Part shown: positions 53,799 through 62,923 of the stretch, piece after piece
Position numbering within the stretch: the first letter of the stretch is position 1
How the letters are laid out: each line of letters starts with the position of its first letter
Notes under the pieces: generated by a model
Seen by the model: only the letters and a program-made list of their open reading frames with translations
Database searches by the model: none
What the model was told of the DNA's origin: nothing
Assembly: GCF_010894455.1 (NCBI RefSeq)
Contig: NZ_JAAIXY010000020.1
Coordinates: forward strand, 57,136 to 121,135
Origin: Myxococcus eversor
Lineage (GTDB): Bacteria; Myxococcota; Myxococcia; Myxococcales; Myxococcaceae
Direction: 5' to 3'
DNA length: 64,000 bases
Position numbers and translations under genes: made by a program

Positions 53799-54719
53799 TC
53801 AGCGCAGCGGGTTGTGCAGCATCCGCTGCTCCAGGTCCTCCAGCGCGGCGCGGCGCGGCTCCTCTGTCCGGGTCCGCATCGCCTGGATGAGCGACACCGT
53901 CTCCGGTGCATCCACGCGCAACAGGGCCTGGGTGATGGCCTGCTGGATGTCGCCGGTCTGTTTCATCCAGGCGCCGACCAGGGCCTCGGCGGCCACGCGG
54001 CGCACGGCGCCTTCCTCCTCGCGGGACTTCGATTGCGAGGTCTTCCACGCCCAGAAGGAGCCGACGTCGCCCAGCGCCACGGCGAGCCGACGCGTCTCCG
54101 AGGGCGCCGGATTGAGCGCGAGGGCCTCCGCCAGCGCCTGCGCCATCACCAGCCTGCGACACCGGCCCATGGCCTCTCGCACCGTCTCTCCTCGCGAGCC
54201 TTCCTGATGGGAGAGGGCGATGAGCAGTGCCGCGGCCTCCGGGGACTCCAGCTTCGCCAGGGCCGTCGCGGCGGCACGGCGCGCGGGACGCCGGGTCTCC
54301 GAGCCTTCCAGCAGGCTCTTCCACAGCGGCAGGAGCCGCGCGTCGCGCAAGTCACCGGTGGCCTCCACCATGCCCACCTGGAGGGCCAGCTTCGCGGAGT
54401 CGCGCACGGGCTGCGGCGCCTGCCCCGCGTCGTCGAAGGCGAGCCGCTCCACCATGGGCCACAGCGCCTGCGCGCCCAAATCCCGGAACAGCGCGGCGGC
54501 GGCGGCCAGCGTGCCCCGCTTCCTCGCGTCCAGGACCGTCACCTGCGGGATGACCGCCTCCAGGCGCACGAAGGCCTCGGGAGTCTCCTTGCGCGCGCGC
54601 GCCACTTCCTCCCGGAGCGCGCCCAGCCCGTCGTCGGTGCCCGTCTGTGCGCGGGCGGAAGAAGCGGACAGTGTCAACAGCAGCGCGGCTCCCATGCTCC
54701 AGGTCAGTGCGCGAATCAT
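53799..54719 (-). CDS. Secreted HEAT-like helical-repeat protein, 306 aa
   Basis: A Sec signal (ALLLTLSASSARAQ) precedes an all-helical mature region with repeated helix pairs of the HEAT type (VRDSAKLALQVGMVEATGDLRDARLLPLWKSLL, RRAAATALAKLESPEAAALLIALSHQEG, VRRVAAEALVGAW). No catalytic motif is visible, so a binding role is likely. The start ATG overlaps the stop of the deiminase gene by 4 bp (ATGA), indicating coupled synthesis and perhaps a complex with it. Confidence 0.78.
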   Translation of the reverse strand: MIRALTWSMGAALLLTLSASSARAQTGTDDGLGALREEVARARKETPEAFVRLEAVIPQVTVLDARKRGTLAAAAALFRDLGAQALWPMVERLAFDDAGQAPQPVRDSAKLALQVGMVEATGDLRDARLLPLWKSLLEGSETRRPARRAAATALAKLESPEAAALLIALSHQEGSRGETVREAMGRCRRLVMAQALAEALALNPAPSETRRLAVALGDVGSFWAWKTSQSKSREEEGAVRRVAAEALVGAWMKQTGDIQQAITQALLRVDAPETVSLIQAMRTRTEEPRRAALEDLEQRMLHNPLR

Positions 54720-56578
54720 CGGCCGCTCTCCCACCACTTCGCTGAAGGCACGTCGCGCGCGCTGTTCGTCGCGCAGTGAATCTCGCCGCCGCCCACGTGG
54801 TAGAGGTCCCAGGTGTCCGTCCAGTGCACGCGGATGCCGTGCGGCGCCAGGGCCTCCTCGAGTTGAGCCTTGAAGATGTCCTTCCCGTCGATGACGAGCC
54901 CATGCGGGTCCGGCGCGATGACCATCGAGCGCGACACCGACAGGAGATTCACCGTCCCGGGTTGCAGCGCCGTGGCGCCGTTGGGCGCGCTCTGGAAGAG
55001 GAAGGGCACGCGGACAATCTCGTCGTCGGTGAGGCCCGTCTCCGCGCGGAGGATGCGCAGTTGCTCGTCGATTTCGAGCGCCGCCCTCGCGCTGGTGTCC
55101 ATCACCCCGGCATGGTCCAGCAGCGCCGACACCGTCACCTCCGCGGGGCGGTCGTACAGCCAGCGCCTGTCCTCGAAGAGCTTGGACTCGCCGTGTCCTT
55201 CCTCCAGGGCCTTCATCAACATGCGCCGCGCCTGGGCGGGGTCGGCCACCAGCGCAATCCAACCGCGCGGTGTGTTCGCGGGCAGGAAGCTGATGGTCTC
55301 ATCCACGTGCGCCACCGCGAGCCAGGACGTGTCCAGGTACACCACCGGCTGGACGGCCTGCGCGTCCAACATCTTCGTGAAGCTGGGGTCGGGCTGGAAG
55401 TCGGGCTCGGAGCTGGGGCCCCGGCCGCGCAACAGGCGCCCCAGGGGATACTTCACGCCGTCCTTCTCATAGGGAGGAATGACCTCCGTGTTGCCCAGGG
55501 AGTTGAGCGTCTGGGATTCGGCGGACAGGCCTGGCTGGTATTGCGACACCGCCGCCTGGTCCCTGCCTCGGAGCCAGTAGACGATGCGGCCCGCCTCGCG
55601 CAGCGGAATCCGGGACGAGTTCCAGTTCGCGTTGGCCGCGCGGTAGTTGACCTGGATGACGTGCTGGGCGCCTCGGCCACCCAACCTGGGCATCGACATG
55701 TACGCGGGCTCGAAATAGTCCTGCGCCCACAGGTCATCCACCGCGAACTCGGAGAAGGCCGTCGGCTCACCGGACTCGGCGAGCGCCCCGCCCAGCTCCT
55801 GCCGGAAGCGCGACGAATCCTCGTCATCCAGCCGCGATACGTAGACGTTCCGCACCGGCGTCAGGTGGTGGAACATCACCACCGGCGCGACGCGCAGGCG
55901 CACCGTGTCCTGGAAGCGCTCCGTCGGCCGGTCCACGTGGTAGATGGTCAGCACCACGTCCGCGTACCCGTCCCACAGGTCCGGGTCCCTCACGATGTCC
56001 TTCGCCTCGAGGGCGATGCTCACGCCCTCCCTCAAGTCCTTCGCGGACAAGGGCAGGAGGTTGGGGATGCGGAACGAGAAGAACTCGTCGCCAATCTGCT
56101 TGAACAGGCGCACCTTCTCGCTCGCGGGGCCTCCCACGGAGACGGTGCCCACCGCGTAGTCCGGGGCCTCCGCCCAGCGCTCCACGCGCAGCCGCGCCAG
56201 GTCCCACAGGTCCTCGTCTCCGTTGATCTCCGAGTCCGCCGCGTCGTTGCAGGCCTCCAGCGCGTCATCGCTCATGGCGGACGGAGACATGCTGAAGGCA
56301 CACCGCTTCTGGTCATCGTCGATGTTGGCCAGGAAGATGGCGCCCCGCTCGGCGGTCCACAGCTCCTCGTCCGTTTCGTCGGCCGCGTTCACCGTGCCGT
56401 CGCGATTCACGTCCGCGAGCAGGTTCACATGGGGCTCGAAGGGCGCGGTGAGGCGGTCCGAGGTGCCGCTCGTGTCGCTGTTCCAGTCGAAGGCGTCGCA
56501 GCCGCTGAGCAGCATCAGCGAGAGCAGCACGCCCAGGGACGCTCTCGCGGGGACGCGCATGTCGGGTGGAGGGCTCAT
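54716..56578 (-). CDS. Protein-arginine deiminase (PAD)-family lipoprotein
   Basis: PADs convert protein arginine to citrulline. The predicted 620-residue protein has a lipoprotein signal ending LLSGC, then dockerin/EF-hand-like loops (DVNRDGTVNAAD; EINGDEDLWD). A beta-rich middle and the C-terminal catalytic propeller follow. All four catalytic residues of the vertebrate family can be matched: Asp287 in LWAQDYFEP, His424 and Asp426 in HVDETISFLP, and Cys602 in GGGEIHCATNS. The Gln and Glu flanking the first Asp (QDYFE) match calcium ligands of human PAD4, so calcium activation is plausible. It would act on the cell surface or in the periplasm. Start 56560 is an alternative; neither has a Shine-Dalgarno sequence. 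Confidence 0.85.
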   Translation of the reverse strand: MSPPPDMRVPARASLGVLLSLMLLSGCDAFDWNSDTSGTSDRLTAPFEPHVNLLADVNRDGTVNAADETDEELWTAERGAIFLANIDDDQKRCAFSMSPSAMSDDALEACNDAADSEINGDEDLWDLARLRVERWAEAPDYAVGTVSVGGPASEKVRLFKQIGDEFFSFRIPNLLPLSAKDLREGVSIALEAKDIVRDPDLWDGYADVVLTIYHVDRPTERFQDTVRLRVAPVVMFHHLTPVRNVYVSRLDDEDSSRFRQELGGALAESGEPTAFSEFAVDDLWAQDYFEPAYMSMPRLGGRGAQHVIQVNYRAANANWNSSRIPLREAGRIVYWLRGRDQAAVSQYQPGLSAESQTLNSLGNTEVIPPYEKDGVKYPLGRLLRGRGPSSEPDFQPDPSFTKMLDAQAVQPVVYLDTSWLAVAHVDETISFLPANTPRGWIALVADPAQARRMLMKALEEGHGESKLFEDRRWLYDRPAEVTVSALLDHAGVMDTSARAALEIDEQLRILRAETGLTDDEIVRVPFLFQSAPNGATALQPGTVNLLSVSRSMVIAPDPHGLVIDGKDIFKAQLEEALAPHGIRVHWTDTWDLYHVGGGEIHCATNSARDVPSAKWWESGR

Positions 56579-56822
56579 GTAGGTCCGGGTCGATGGTTGA
56601 CCGGCCTGGTGCCGGGGGGCACCCATCCATCGTTGGAATCCATACGAAAGGTATCCTGGCCCCAGGTTCAAGCAACGATTGGTGTGGTCTGGGGCGGACC
56701 TCGCGCGGCAAGTGATGGTTGACATCGCGAGTGCTTTCGTCGAGGCGGCCCGAGGGGAGGGCAGACGAGTGCCGATGAACGCGCTGTAACTTCGGGCGCC
56801 TCCGCGTGTTCAAGGCTTCGTC

Positions 56823-58460
56823 ATGCGCCTTCTGTCCCTCTGCTCCCTGGCGGTGGTGCTGCTCTCATGTGCGAGCACCCCGCACCCTGTCGTTCGCAGT
56901 GAAGCGCCACCGGACCAAGGCCCCGGGGCGGAGGTGCACCTGCTTCAGCGGTGGGCCTTCGGGCCATCGGAGAGAGACTTAGCGGAGGTCCGCCGGCTGG
57001 GCGTGCGGGGCTGGGTGGAGGAGCGGCTCGCGCGGAAGGACGCCCCGGTGTCTGCGGCGTTGGAGGCGAAGCTCCAGGAGTTTCCGACCCTGACGATGTC
57101 GATGACCCAGCTCGCCAGCGACTATCCGGGCAAGAAGGAGCGGGAGCAGGCGCTGCTGGATGGCCGCGAGCTGATGCGGCCCGTGCGGATTGGCTTGGAG
57201 CTGTCCGCCGCCAAGGTGCTCCGGGCGGTGGAGGGGCCCAATCCGCTCGAGGAGGTGCTGGTGGACTTCTGGTTCAACCACTTCAACGTGTCCGCGGACA
57301 AAGGCGCGGTGAGGTGGATGGTGACGTCCTACGAGCGCGACGCCATTCGCCCGCATGTCTTCGGACGCTTCAGGGATTTGCTCGAGGCGACGGCGCGCCA
57401 CCCGGCGATGCTCTTCTACCTGGACAACTGGAGGAGCACTCGCGACGGGATGCCGAAGCTGGGGCAGCGTCTGACGAGGCGCGGCGTGGCGCCGATGATG
57501 ATGGAGGATGACGGGGACGGCGACGACGAGGACCCCGCCGAGTCCGAGCCGAAGCCGGGCCTCAACGAGAACTACGCGCGCGAGCTGCTGGAGTTGCACA
57601 CGCTGGGCGTGGACGGCGGCTATTCGCAGCAGGACGTGCGGGAGGTGGCGCGCAGCTTCACGGGGTGGAGCATCCGGCGTCCGCGTCGCGAGCCGGAGTT
57701 CGTCTTCCGGCGGCGGGCGCATGACATGGAGGCCAAGCAGGTGCTCGGACAGGTCATCCCCGCGCGCGGTGGCGAGGCGGATGGAGAGAAGGTGTTGGAC
57801 CTGCTCGCGCGGCACCCGGCGACCGCGCGTCACCTCGCGACGAAGCTGGCGCGGCGCTTCGTCTCGGACACGCCGCCGCCGGCGCTGGTGGACCGGTTGG
57901 CGAAGGTGTTCCTCTCCTCGGATGGGGACCTGCCCACGATGTACCGCGCGCTCATCGACTCGCCGGAGTTCTGGGCGCCCGAGGCACGCGGGGCGAAGGT
58001 GAAGACACCGTTCGAGTTCGTCGTGTCGGCGTTGCGCGCGACGGGGGCGCAGGTGGAGGTGCGTCCCAGGTTGGTGCAGGCGCTGGCGAGGATGGGGGAG
58101 CCGCTCTACCGCGCGCCCGCGCCCACGGGCTTTCCGGAAGTGGCGGCGCCGTGGGTGAACAGTGGCGCGCTGGTGGCCCGGCTCAACTTCAGTCTGGATT
58201 TGGTGTCGGGGCGAGTGCCAGGAGCGCGCGTGTCACTGGCGTCACTGGCCACGCCGTCGACGCCCACGGCGGAGGCCTGGGTGGACACGCTGGGGCGCGC
58301 GCTGTTGGGGACGACGCCCTCGGAGGAGACACGGGCCACGGTGCTCGCGGCGCTGTCCAAGCGCACCGAGGCCGCCAGCGCCGAAGGAGAGCCGAGCCCC
58401 GTGGATGTGCAACTCGTTGCCGGGTTGTTGCTCGGCTCGCCGGAGTTCCAGCGACAATAG
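56823..58460 (+). CDS. DUF1800-family lipoprotein
   Basis: The 545-residue protein has a lipoprotein signal (VVLLSC) and the DUF1800 signatures HLLQRWAFGPSERDL, EEVLVDFWFNHFNVSA, ENYARELLELHTLGVDGGYSQQDVREVARSFTGW and ARHLATKLARRFVSD. An acidic insert (about 225-245) is typical of variable loops. DUF1800 proteins are exported and of unknown function, and usually sit next to a DUF1501 protein; here that partner is at 60793, two genes away. It is divergent from the deiminase gene (about 245 bp). Confidence 0.9.
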   Translation: MRLLSLCSLAVVLLSCASTPHPVVRSEAPPDQGPGAEVHLLQRWAFGPSERDLAEVRRLGVRGWVEERLARKDAPVSAALEAKLQEFPTLTMSMTQLASDYPGKKEREQALLDGRELMRPVRIGLELSAAKVLRAVEGPNPLEEVLVDFWFNHFNVSADKGAVRWMVTSYERDAIRPHVFGRFRDLLEATARHPAMLFYLDNWRSTRDGMPKLGQRLTRRGVAPMMMEDDGDGDDEDPAESEPKPGLNENYARELLELHTLGVDGGYSQQDVREVARSFTGWSIRRPRREPEFVFRRRAHDMEAKQVLGQVIPARGGEADGEKVLDLLARHPATARHLATKLARRFVSDTPPPALVDRLAKVFLSSDGDLPTMYRALIDSPEFWAPEARGAKVKTPFEFVVSALRATGAQVEVRPRLVQALARMGEPLYRAPAPTGFPEVAAPWVNSGALVARLNFSLDLVSGRVPGARVSLASLATPSTPTAEAWVDTLGRALLGTTPSEETRATVLAALSKRTEAASAEGEPSPVDVQLVAGLLLGSPEFQRQ

Positions 58461-58577
58461 ATTGCTAAAGACACACGCTCATGAGCCGTGCCCTCGTGCG
58501 TTATCGAGACAGAAGGCACAGGGCGTCTGGACGGACCCGGGAGTCAGTCCTGGTGGAATGAGGTTAGACTTCCAGAC

Positions 58578-59240
58578 ATGGACAGAGTCGCCCTCTTCTT
58601 CTGGCTGTGGGTGCTGTTCCTCGCGGTCAACGTGATGTGGGCGCTGGCGCAAGCGGTGGTGGCGAGTGCCTTCGGGGCGCGCCCTCTCGCGGTGCGCATC
58701 GGCTACGGGCCCCAGTTGGTGGCGTGGCGCATGGCCGGCATCGGTTGGAGCCTGCACCCCATCACCCTGGGCAGCTCCGCGTCGTTCGTGCCTGAGGCGG
58801 AGGAAGGTTCGACGGAGACGCTCAAGAGCCGGCTGCTCGCGCTGCCACCCCCGCTGCATGCCCTGGCCCTGGCCGTGCCCTGGTACGTGCAGATTGGCGT
58901 CGCCATGGCGTGCCTGGGGCCCGCGGAGGGTTTCCATCAGTTCACCGAGGGCTTCCCCGCGGTGTTCAACCTCCCCGCGCTGCCGGGGCGCGTGGAGCGC
59001 TTCGTCGGGTTGCTCCGTGACGGAGAGCTGGTGCGGGCGTGGGGCATCATGAGCGCGCGGATGGCGTCCCTGAACCTGCTCCCCATTCCCTCGCTGGCGG
59101 GCGGCTACCTGATGCTCTTGCCCTGGCGCGAAAAGTCGCCGACGCCGACGTGGGTGCGCCCGGTCGCCGCCGTCCTGCTCGCCATTTCACTCCTCTGGGC
59201 CGTGTGGGTCTCATCTCTCTTCGTCAGGGCCATTCTCTAG
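58578..59240 (+). CDS. Catalytically inactive site-2-protease (M50) homologue
   Basis: This 220-residue membrane protein has about four hydrophobic segments. The first aligns with the zinc-binding helix of RseP-type proteases: WALAQAVVASAFGARPLAVRIGYGPQL against HExxH...G...RFSIGFGP. All zinc ligands are gone (HEFGH becomes WALAQ, 21-25). The second motif NxxPxPxLDGG is LNLLPIPSLAGG, with the metal-binding Asp replaced by Ala174. The fold markers (Gly, Pro, Asn166) remain. It should be a pseudoprotease, possibly a membrane chaperone or decoy. It lies 19 bp before the unknown gene at 59260 and probably forms a pair with it. Confidence 0.7.
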   Translation: MDRVALFFWLWVLFLAVNVMWALAQAVVASAFGARPLAVRIGYGPQLVAWRMAGIGWSLHPITLGSSASFVPEAEEGSTETLKSRLLALPPPLHALALAVPWYVQIGVAMACLGPAEGFHQFTEGFPAVFNLPALPGRVERFVGLLRDGELVRAWGIMSARMASLNLLPIPSLAGGYLMLLPWREKSPTPTWVRPVAAVLLAISLLWAVWVSSLFVRAIL

Positions 59241-59259
59241 GCAGCCATCTGGAGGGGAC

Positions 59260-60666
59260 ATGGCGCTCGACCTGAAGCTGCGCGTCACCGAGTCCGGCGG
59301 AAGAGCCGGGCCGAAGGGTGCGGAGCCTGTTCCCGCCCGGAACCGGACGATGCAGGTCAGGCTGGAGCGGGACTGGCTTCGCTATCGCGAAGCTTCAGGG
59401 ACGGACGTCCTCCTGGATTTCGCGCGCCGCCGTCGCATCGTGCTGGATGAGGCCGCGAGGACGTACCGGGAGGAGTCGCTGTTCGCGACCGTGGGCTTTC
59501 GTCACATGGAGCTGGCCAACCGTGAGCTGGGTCGGTCCGTGATTGCCGCCGGAAAGGGCGACACGGCGGAGCTCGAGCCCGTCATGGTGGAACATCACCT
59601 CTCGGCGCTCGACAAGTCGCGAGGGCGGACGATTGACAGCGAGACTCCTTGGAGCGGCGGGCTCCGTGGCTTCTTCCGGTCCGTCATCGGTGGGTCGACG
59701 CGGAGCGATATCTCGGTCGTGTCGGAGCGGGGGCACACCGTGTTCGCCACCGCCGCGGGACGTCGGCTGTTCTCGTTCTCCGACGAAGGGACGGATGCTC
59801 CGCCCGAGCAGGTCCGACAGTTCGTCCAGTTCCTGCGGTACGTCTATCAGGGCCACCCACTTGTCCTGGAGCGACTGGCCTCTGGGGACCGCATTCCTCG
59901 CGACATCCATTATTTCGCGCGGCAGCCATTCGAGTCCCCGGCACATGAAGTCTCGCTGCGCGTCCACGCTGTCGACGTCGTGCCCGATGTCGCGCTTCCG
60001 CTCATAGGACTTCGCCGGGTGCTTCGCCCCCATGAGGACAGCCCCGTCAACGCCTCTATCGAGCGTGTGCTCCTGGGGGAGGTGCCTGACAACCAGGAGG
60101 TGGTGACGCGACGGATGGCGGAGGCGAAGCAATCCCTCCAGGCCGGTCGCGGGCTCGAAGGGACGCTCGCGCTGATGGAGCTGAGCCTGGAGACCGATGT
60201 GTCGCCGTCGGAACTCGGGGCCCTCCTTCAGCAGGAGACCGACGTGCACGTGCGGAGGCTGCGAGAGGCCCTCACGCAGCCTCCTCGCAACGAAGCGGAG
60301 GCCCGGGCCGTGGTCGCCACTTATGTCGAGCTGAGAGGGCCCGCCGGAAACAAGGCACACGTCCTCAATACGTTCCAGGCCAGCACCCACCGCGCGCTCC
60401 AGGAGGATGAGGAGGCACGCGGACTGCTGCTCGACGCCATCGAGGTCAACCCGTTCCTCGCGGGGGCCTACAAGGACCTGGGTGACATCTACTTGAGCGA
60501 ATACGCGACGGGGGATGCCTGGATGTGCTGGGAGGCGGCCCGGAAGCTCGCGCCGGACCATCGGTTGTTGAAGGACGTCAACGAGTGGGAAGCCACGCTG
60601 GTGGCCGACCATCCGGAGTATTTTGAAGGGGGACGGGCGCTCGGCTTCGACACGCGCCTGCACTGA
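59260..60666 (+). CDS. Hypothetical protein, 468 aa, with C-terminal TPR-like helices
   Basis: No family is recognised for residues 1-270, which are mixed alpha/beta and contain VEHHLSALDKSRG, GGLRGFFRSVIGGS and VHAVDVVPDVALPLIGLRRVL. Residues ~290-450 are helical with TPR character, best seen in HRALQEDEEARGLLLDAIEVNPFLAGAYKDLGDIYLSEYATGDAWMCWEAARKLAPD (quoted here in part: ALQEDEEARGLLLDAIEVNP). There is no signal peptide, so it is probably cytoplasmic. GGAGGGG precedes the ATG. It follows the pseudoprotease gene closely. Confidence 0.7.
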   Translation: MALDLKLRVTESGGRAGPKGAEPVPARNRTMQVRLERDWLRYREASGTDVLLDFARRRRIVLDEAARTYREESLFATVGFRHMELANRELGRSVIAAGKGDTAELEPVMVEHHLSALDKSRGRTIDSETPWSGGLRGFFRSVIGGSTRSDISVVSERGHTVFATAAGRRLFSFSDEGTDAPPEQVRQFVQFLRYVYQGHPLVLERLASGDRIPRDIHYFARQPFESPAHEVSLRVHAVDVVPDVALPLIGLRRVLRPHEDSPVNASIERVLLGEVPDNQEVVTRRMAEAKQSLQAGRGLEGTLALMELSLETDVSPSELGALLQQETDVHVRRLREALTQPPRNEAEARAVVATYVELRGPAGNKAHVLNTFQASTHRALQEDEEARGLLLDAIEVNPFLAGAYKDLGDIYLSEYATGDAWMCWEAARKLAPDHRLLKDVNEWEATLVADHPEYFEGGRALGFDTRLH

Positions 60667-60792
60667 GCCCTCCGCGAGTGTCTGGAAGAGGGGGACAGGG
60701 CCCCCTGAATCGCGGTTCGTAACTTCCGGCGGGGTCCGGTGTTGTGTCGCTGGACGGAGCCTGTCTCCACTCGCCGGAGCTTCACGGAAACC

Positions 60793-62022
60793 ATGAGCCT
60801 GCTGCTGTCCCGACGCCTCCTGCTGCGCGCCCTGGGCCTCTCCGGTGTGGGGCTGGCCTTCGCCCCCTCGCTCTCCAACCGGGCACTCGCTTCACCTGCC
60901 TCGCGTCGCACCCTGGTGACGGTGTTCCTGCGGGGAGGCGTGGATGGCCTCTCCCTGGTTCCTCCCGTGGAGGACGCGGCCTACCACCGCGCGCGGCCCA
61001 CGCTGGCGCTGCGAGCGACGGGCGAAGGCGCCGCGCTGAAGCTGTCGGGTCCGTTCGGCCTGCATCCCCAGCTGGCTCCCTTGATGTCACTGTGGAACGA
61101 GGGCCACCTCGCGGTGCTGCACGGCGTCGGGCTGCCCACGCCGGTGCGCTCGCACTTCGACGCACAGGACTTCGTGGAGTCGGGGACGCCGGGCCGCAAG
61201 TCGACGCCGGACGGTTGGCTCAACCGCGCCCTCTCCGCCGAGGAGTCCGCCGCGCCGCTGCGCGCCGTGGCCCTGCAAGCCACGCTGCCTCGCGCGCTGT
61301 TCGGTGACGCGGGCGCGCTGGCGATGGGTCGCCTGGAGGAGTTCCGCCTCCGCGCGGGAAAGCGGGGCGCCGAGGCGACGCGGGGCTTCGCGGCGCTCTA
61401 CGCGGGTGCGGTGGACCAGGCATTGCGCACCACGGGCCAGGGCGCCTTCGATGCGCTCTCCCAGTTGGACGAGCAGCACCTGGCGCGGCTGCCTCCCACC
61501 TCGGGCGTGGAGTATCCGCGCGGCCCGCTGGGGCAGCGGCTCGCCGATATCGCTCGGCTCATCCGCGGCGACGTGGGCCTGGAAGTAGCGGCGACGGAGA
61601 TGGGCGGCTGGGACACGCACGCGGCGCAGGGCGCGGCCACGGGCACCTTCGCCAACCGGTGCACGGAGCTCGCGGGCGCGCTGTCCGCCTTCGCGCGGGA
61701 CGTGGGTCCGCTCCTGGGGCGGGTGACGGTGGTGGTGCTGACGGAGTTCGGCCGCACGGTGCGGGAGAACGGCAGCCGGGGAACGGACCACGGCGTGGGC
61801 AGCGCGATGCTGGTGCTCGGCGGCGGAGTGAAGGGTGGCCGCGTCTACGGGCGCTTCGAGTCGCTCACCCCGGACCGGCTCCAGGACGGCCGGGACGTGC
61901 CCGCGTGGACGGACGTGCGCGCGCCACTGGCCGAGGTGCTGAGTGCCTGCCGTCCTGGCGTGGACCTGACGCGGGTGTTCCCAGGCTTCACCCCGGGCCC
62001 GTCGCTGGGCCTCTTCGCGTAG
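60793..62022 (+). CDS. DUF1501-family protein with Tat-type signal
   Basis: The 409-residue protein starts with a twin-arginine-like signal (SRRLLLRALGLSG). The DUF1501 core follows: TVFLRGGVDGLSLVPP, SGPFGLHPQLAPLMSLWNEG, HFDAQDFVESGTPG, TEMGGWDTHAAQGAATG, VVVLTEFGRTVRENGSRGTDHG. The family has the alkaline-phosphatase/sulphatase-like fold and its activity is unknown. It usually pairs with DUF1800, found here at 56823. Export in folded form fits a metal cofactor. Confidence 0.9.
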   Translation: MSLLLSRRLLLRALGLSGVGLAFAPSLSNRALASPASRRTLVTVFLRGGVDGLSLVPPVEDAAYHRARPTLALRATGEGAALKLSGPFGLHPQLAPLMSLWNEGHLAVLHGVGLPTPVRSHFDAQDFVESGTPGRKSTPDGWLNRALSAEESAAPLRAVALQATLPRALFGDAGALAMGRLEEFRLRAGKRGAEATRGFAALYAGAVDQALRTTGQGAFDALSQLDEQHLARLPPTSGVEYPRGPLGQRLADIARLIRGDVGLEVAATEMGGWDTHAAQGAATGTFANRCTELAGALSAFARDVGPLLGRVTVVVLTEFGRTVRENGSRGTDHGVGSAMLVLGGGVKGGRVYGRFESLTPDRLQDGRDVPAWTDVRAPLAEVLSACRPGVDLTRVFPGFTPGPSLGLFA

Positions 62023-62057
62023 CGCGGGCCAGGATGGGGCAGACTGGAGGGACTCTC

Positions 62058-62867
62058 ATGGTCCGGCCACGTCGCGTGCTCCTCATCGTCCTCTCCGTCT
62101 TCGCGGTGGTGTACCTGGGCCTGTGTGTCGCGGCCTTCGCGCTCCAGCGTCCGTTGCTCTACCCGGCGCCCAAGGCGCCCATACCGCTGCCAGCGCAGCT
62201 CGGCTTCCGGCGCCTGCCGTTGACGGGTGAGGCATACGTGGACGTGCTCCAGCTCCCAGGGCCTCCTGGGGCGCCGACAGTGGTGCACTTCCATGGCAAC
62301 GGAGAGCAGCTGCTGGACCAGCTCGACCTGGGCACGGTGATGAACCAGAACGGCCTGGGCTTCCTGGCCGTCGAGTACCCGGGTTATGGCGCGTCGCCCG
62401 GACAACCCTCGGAGCAGGGCATCTACGCGGCTGCCGAGGCGGCGCTGGCGATGCTGCGAGGGCAGGGCGTGCCGTCGGAGCGCACCGTGCTCAGTGGCCG
62501 CAGTCTGGGCACGGGCGTGGCGGTGGAGATGGCGCGTCGGGGCCACGGCGCGCGCATCATGTTGGTGGCGCCCTACACCTCCATCTGGGAGGTGGCGGGG
62601 CTGGCCTTTCCATTCCTCCCCGCGTCCCTGCTGATGAGGGACCGCTTCGACTCCACGTCGAAGGCGCCGGATATCACCCTGCCGGTGCTCATCATCCATG
62701 GGGAGCAGGACACGCTCATTCCGGTGGAGATGGGGCGCAGGCTGGGCGCGCGCTTCCCTCACGCCACCGTGGAGACGGTGCCCGGAGCGGGCCACAACGA
62801 TGTGCTGGAGCAGTCGGGGCTGGAACGCGTGCGCCGCATGGCCGTGTTCGCCCTGGGCGGAAGCTGA
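62058..62867 (+). CDS. Membrane-anchored alpha/beta hydrolase
   Basis: The 269-residue protein has an N-terminal transmembrane segment (VLLIVLSVFAVVYLGLCVAAFAL). The hydrolase then has oxyanion segment HFHGNGEQ, nucleophile elbow SGRSLGTG (Ser149), Asp218 in HGEQDTLIP and His246 in GAGHND, a complete triad. It resembles the FrsA/ABHD17-like serine hydrolases (BEM46 group). GGAGGG precedes the ATG. The substrate is unknown; an ester or acyl group near the inner membrane is likely. Confidence 0.9.
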   Translation: MVRPRRVLLIVLSVFAVVYLGLCVAAFALQRPLLYPAPKAPIPLPAQLGFRRLPLTGEAYVDVLQLPGPPGAPTVVHFHGNGEQLLDQLDLGTVMNQNGLGFLAVEYPGYGASPGQPSEQGIYAAAEAALAMLRGQGVPSERTVLSGRSLGTGVAVEMARRGHGARIMLVAPYTSIWEVAGLAFPFLPASLLMRDRFDSTSKAPDITLPVLIIHGEQDTLIPVEMGRRLGARFPHATVETVPGAGHNDVLEQSGLERVRRMAVFALGGS

Positions 62868-62876
62868 AGCGGGCCC

Positions 62877-62907
62877 CGGGGCGCGGGTGTCGTTGTCGCG
62901 CGCCCCG
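62877..62907. terminator. Bidirectional terminator
   Basis: CGGGGCGCG (62877-62885) and CGCGCCCCG (62899-62907) make a perfect 9-bp stem between two convergent genes. Confidence 0.6.
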
Positions 62908-62923
62908 AGGGGGTGTCTTCGAT

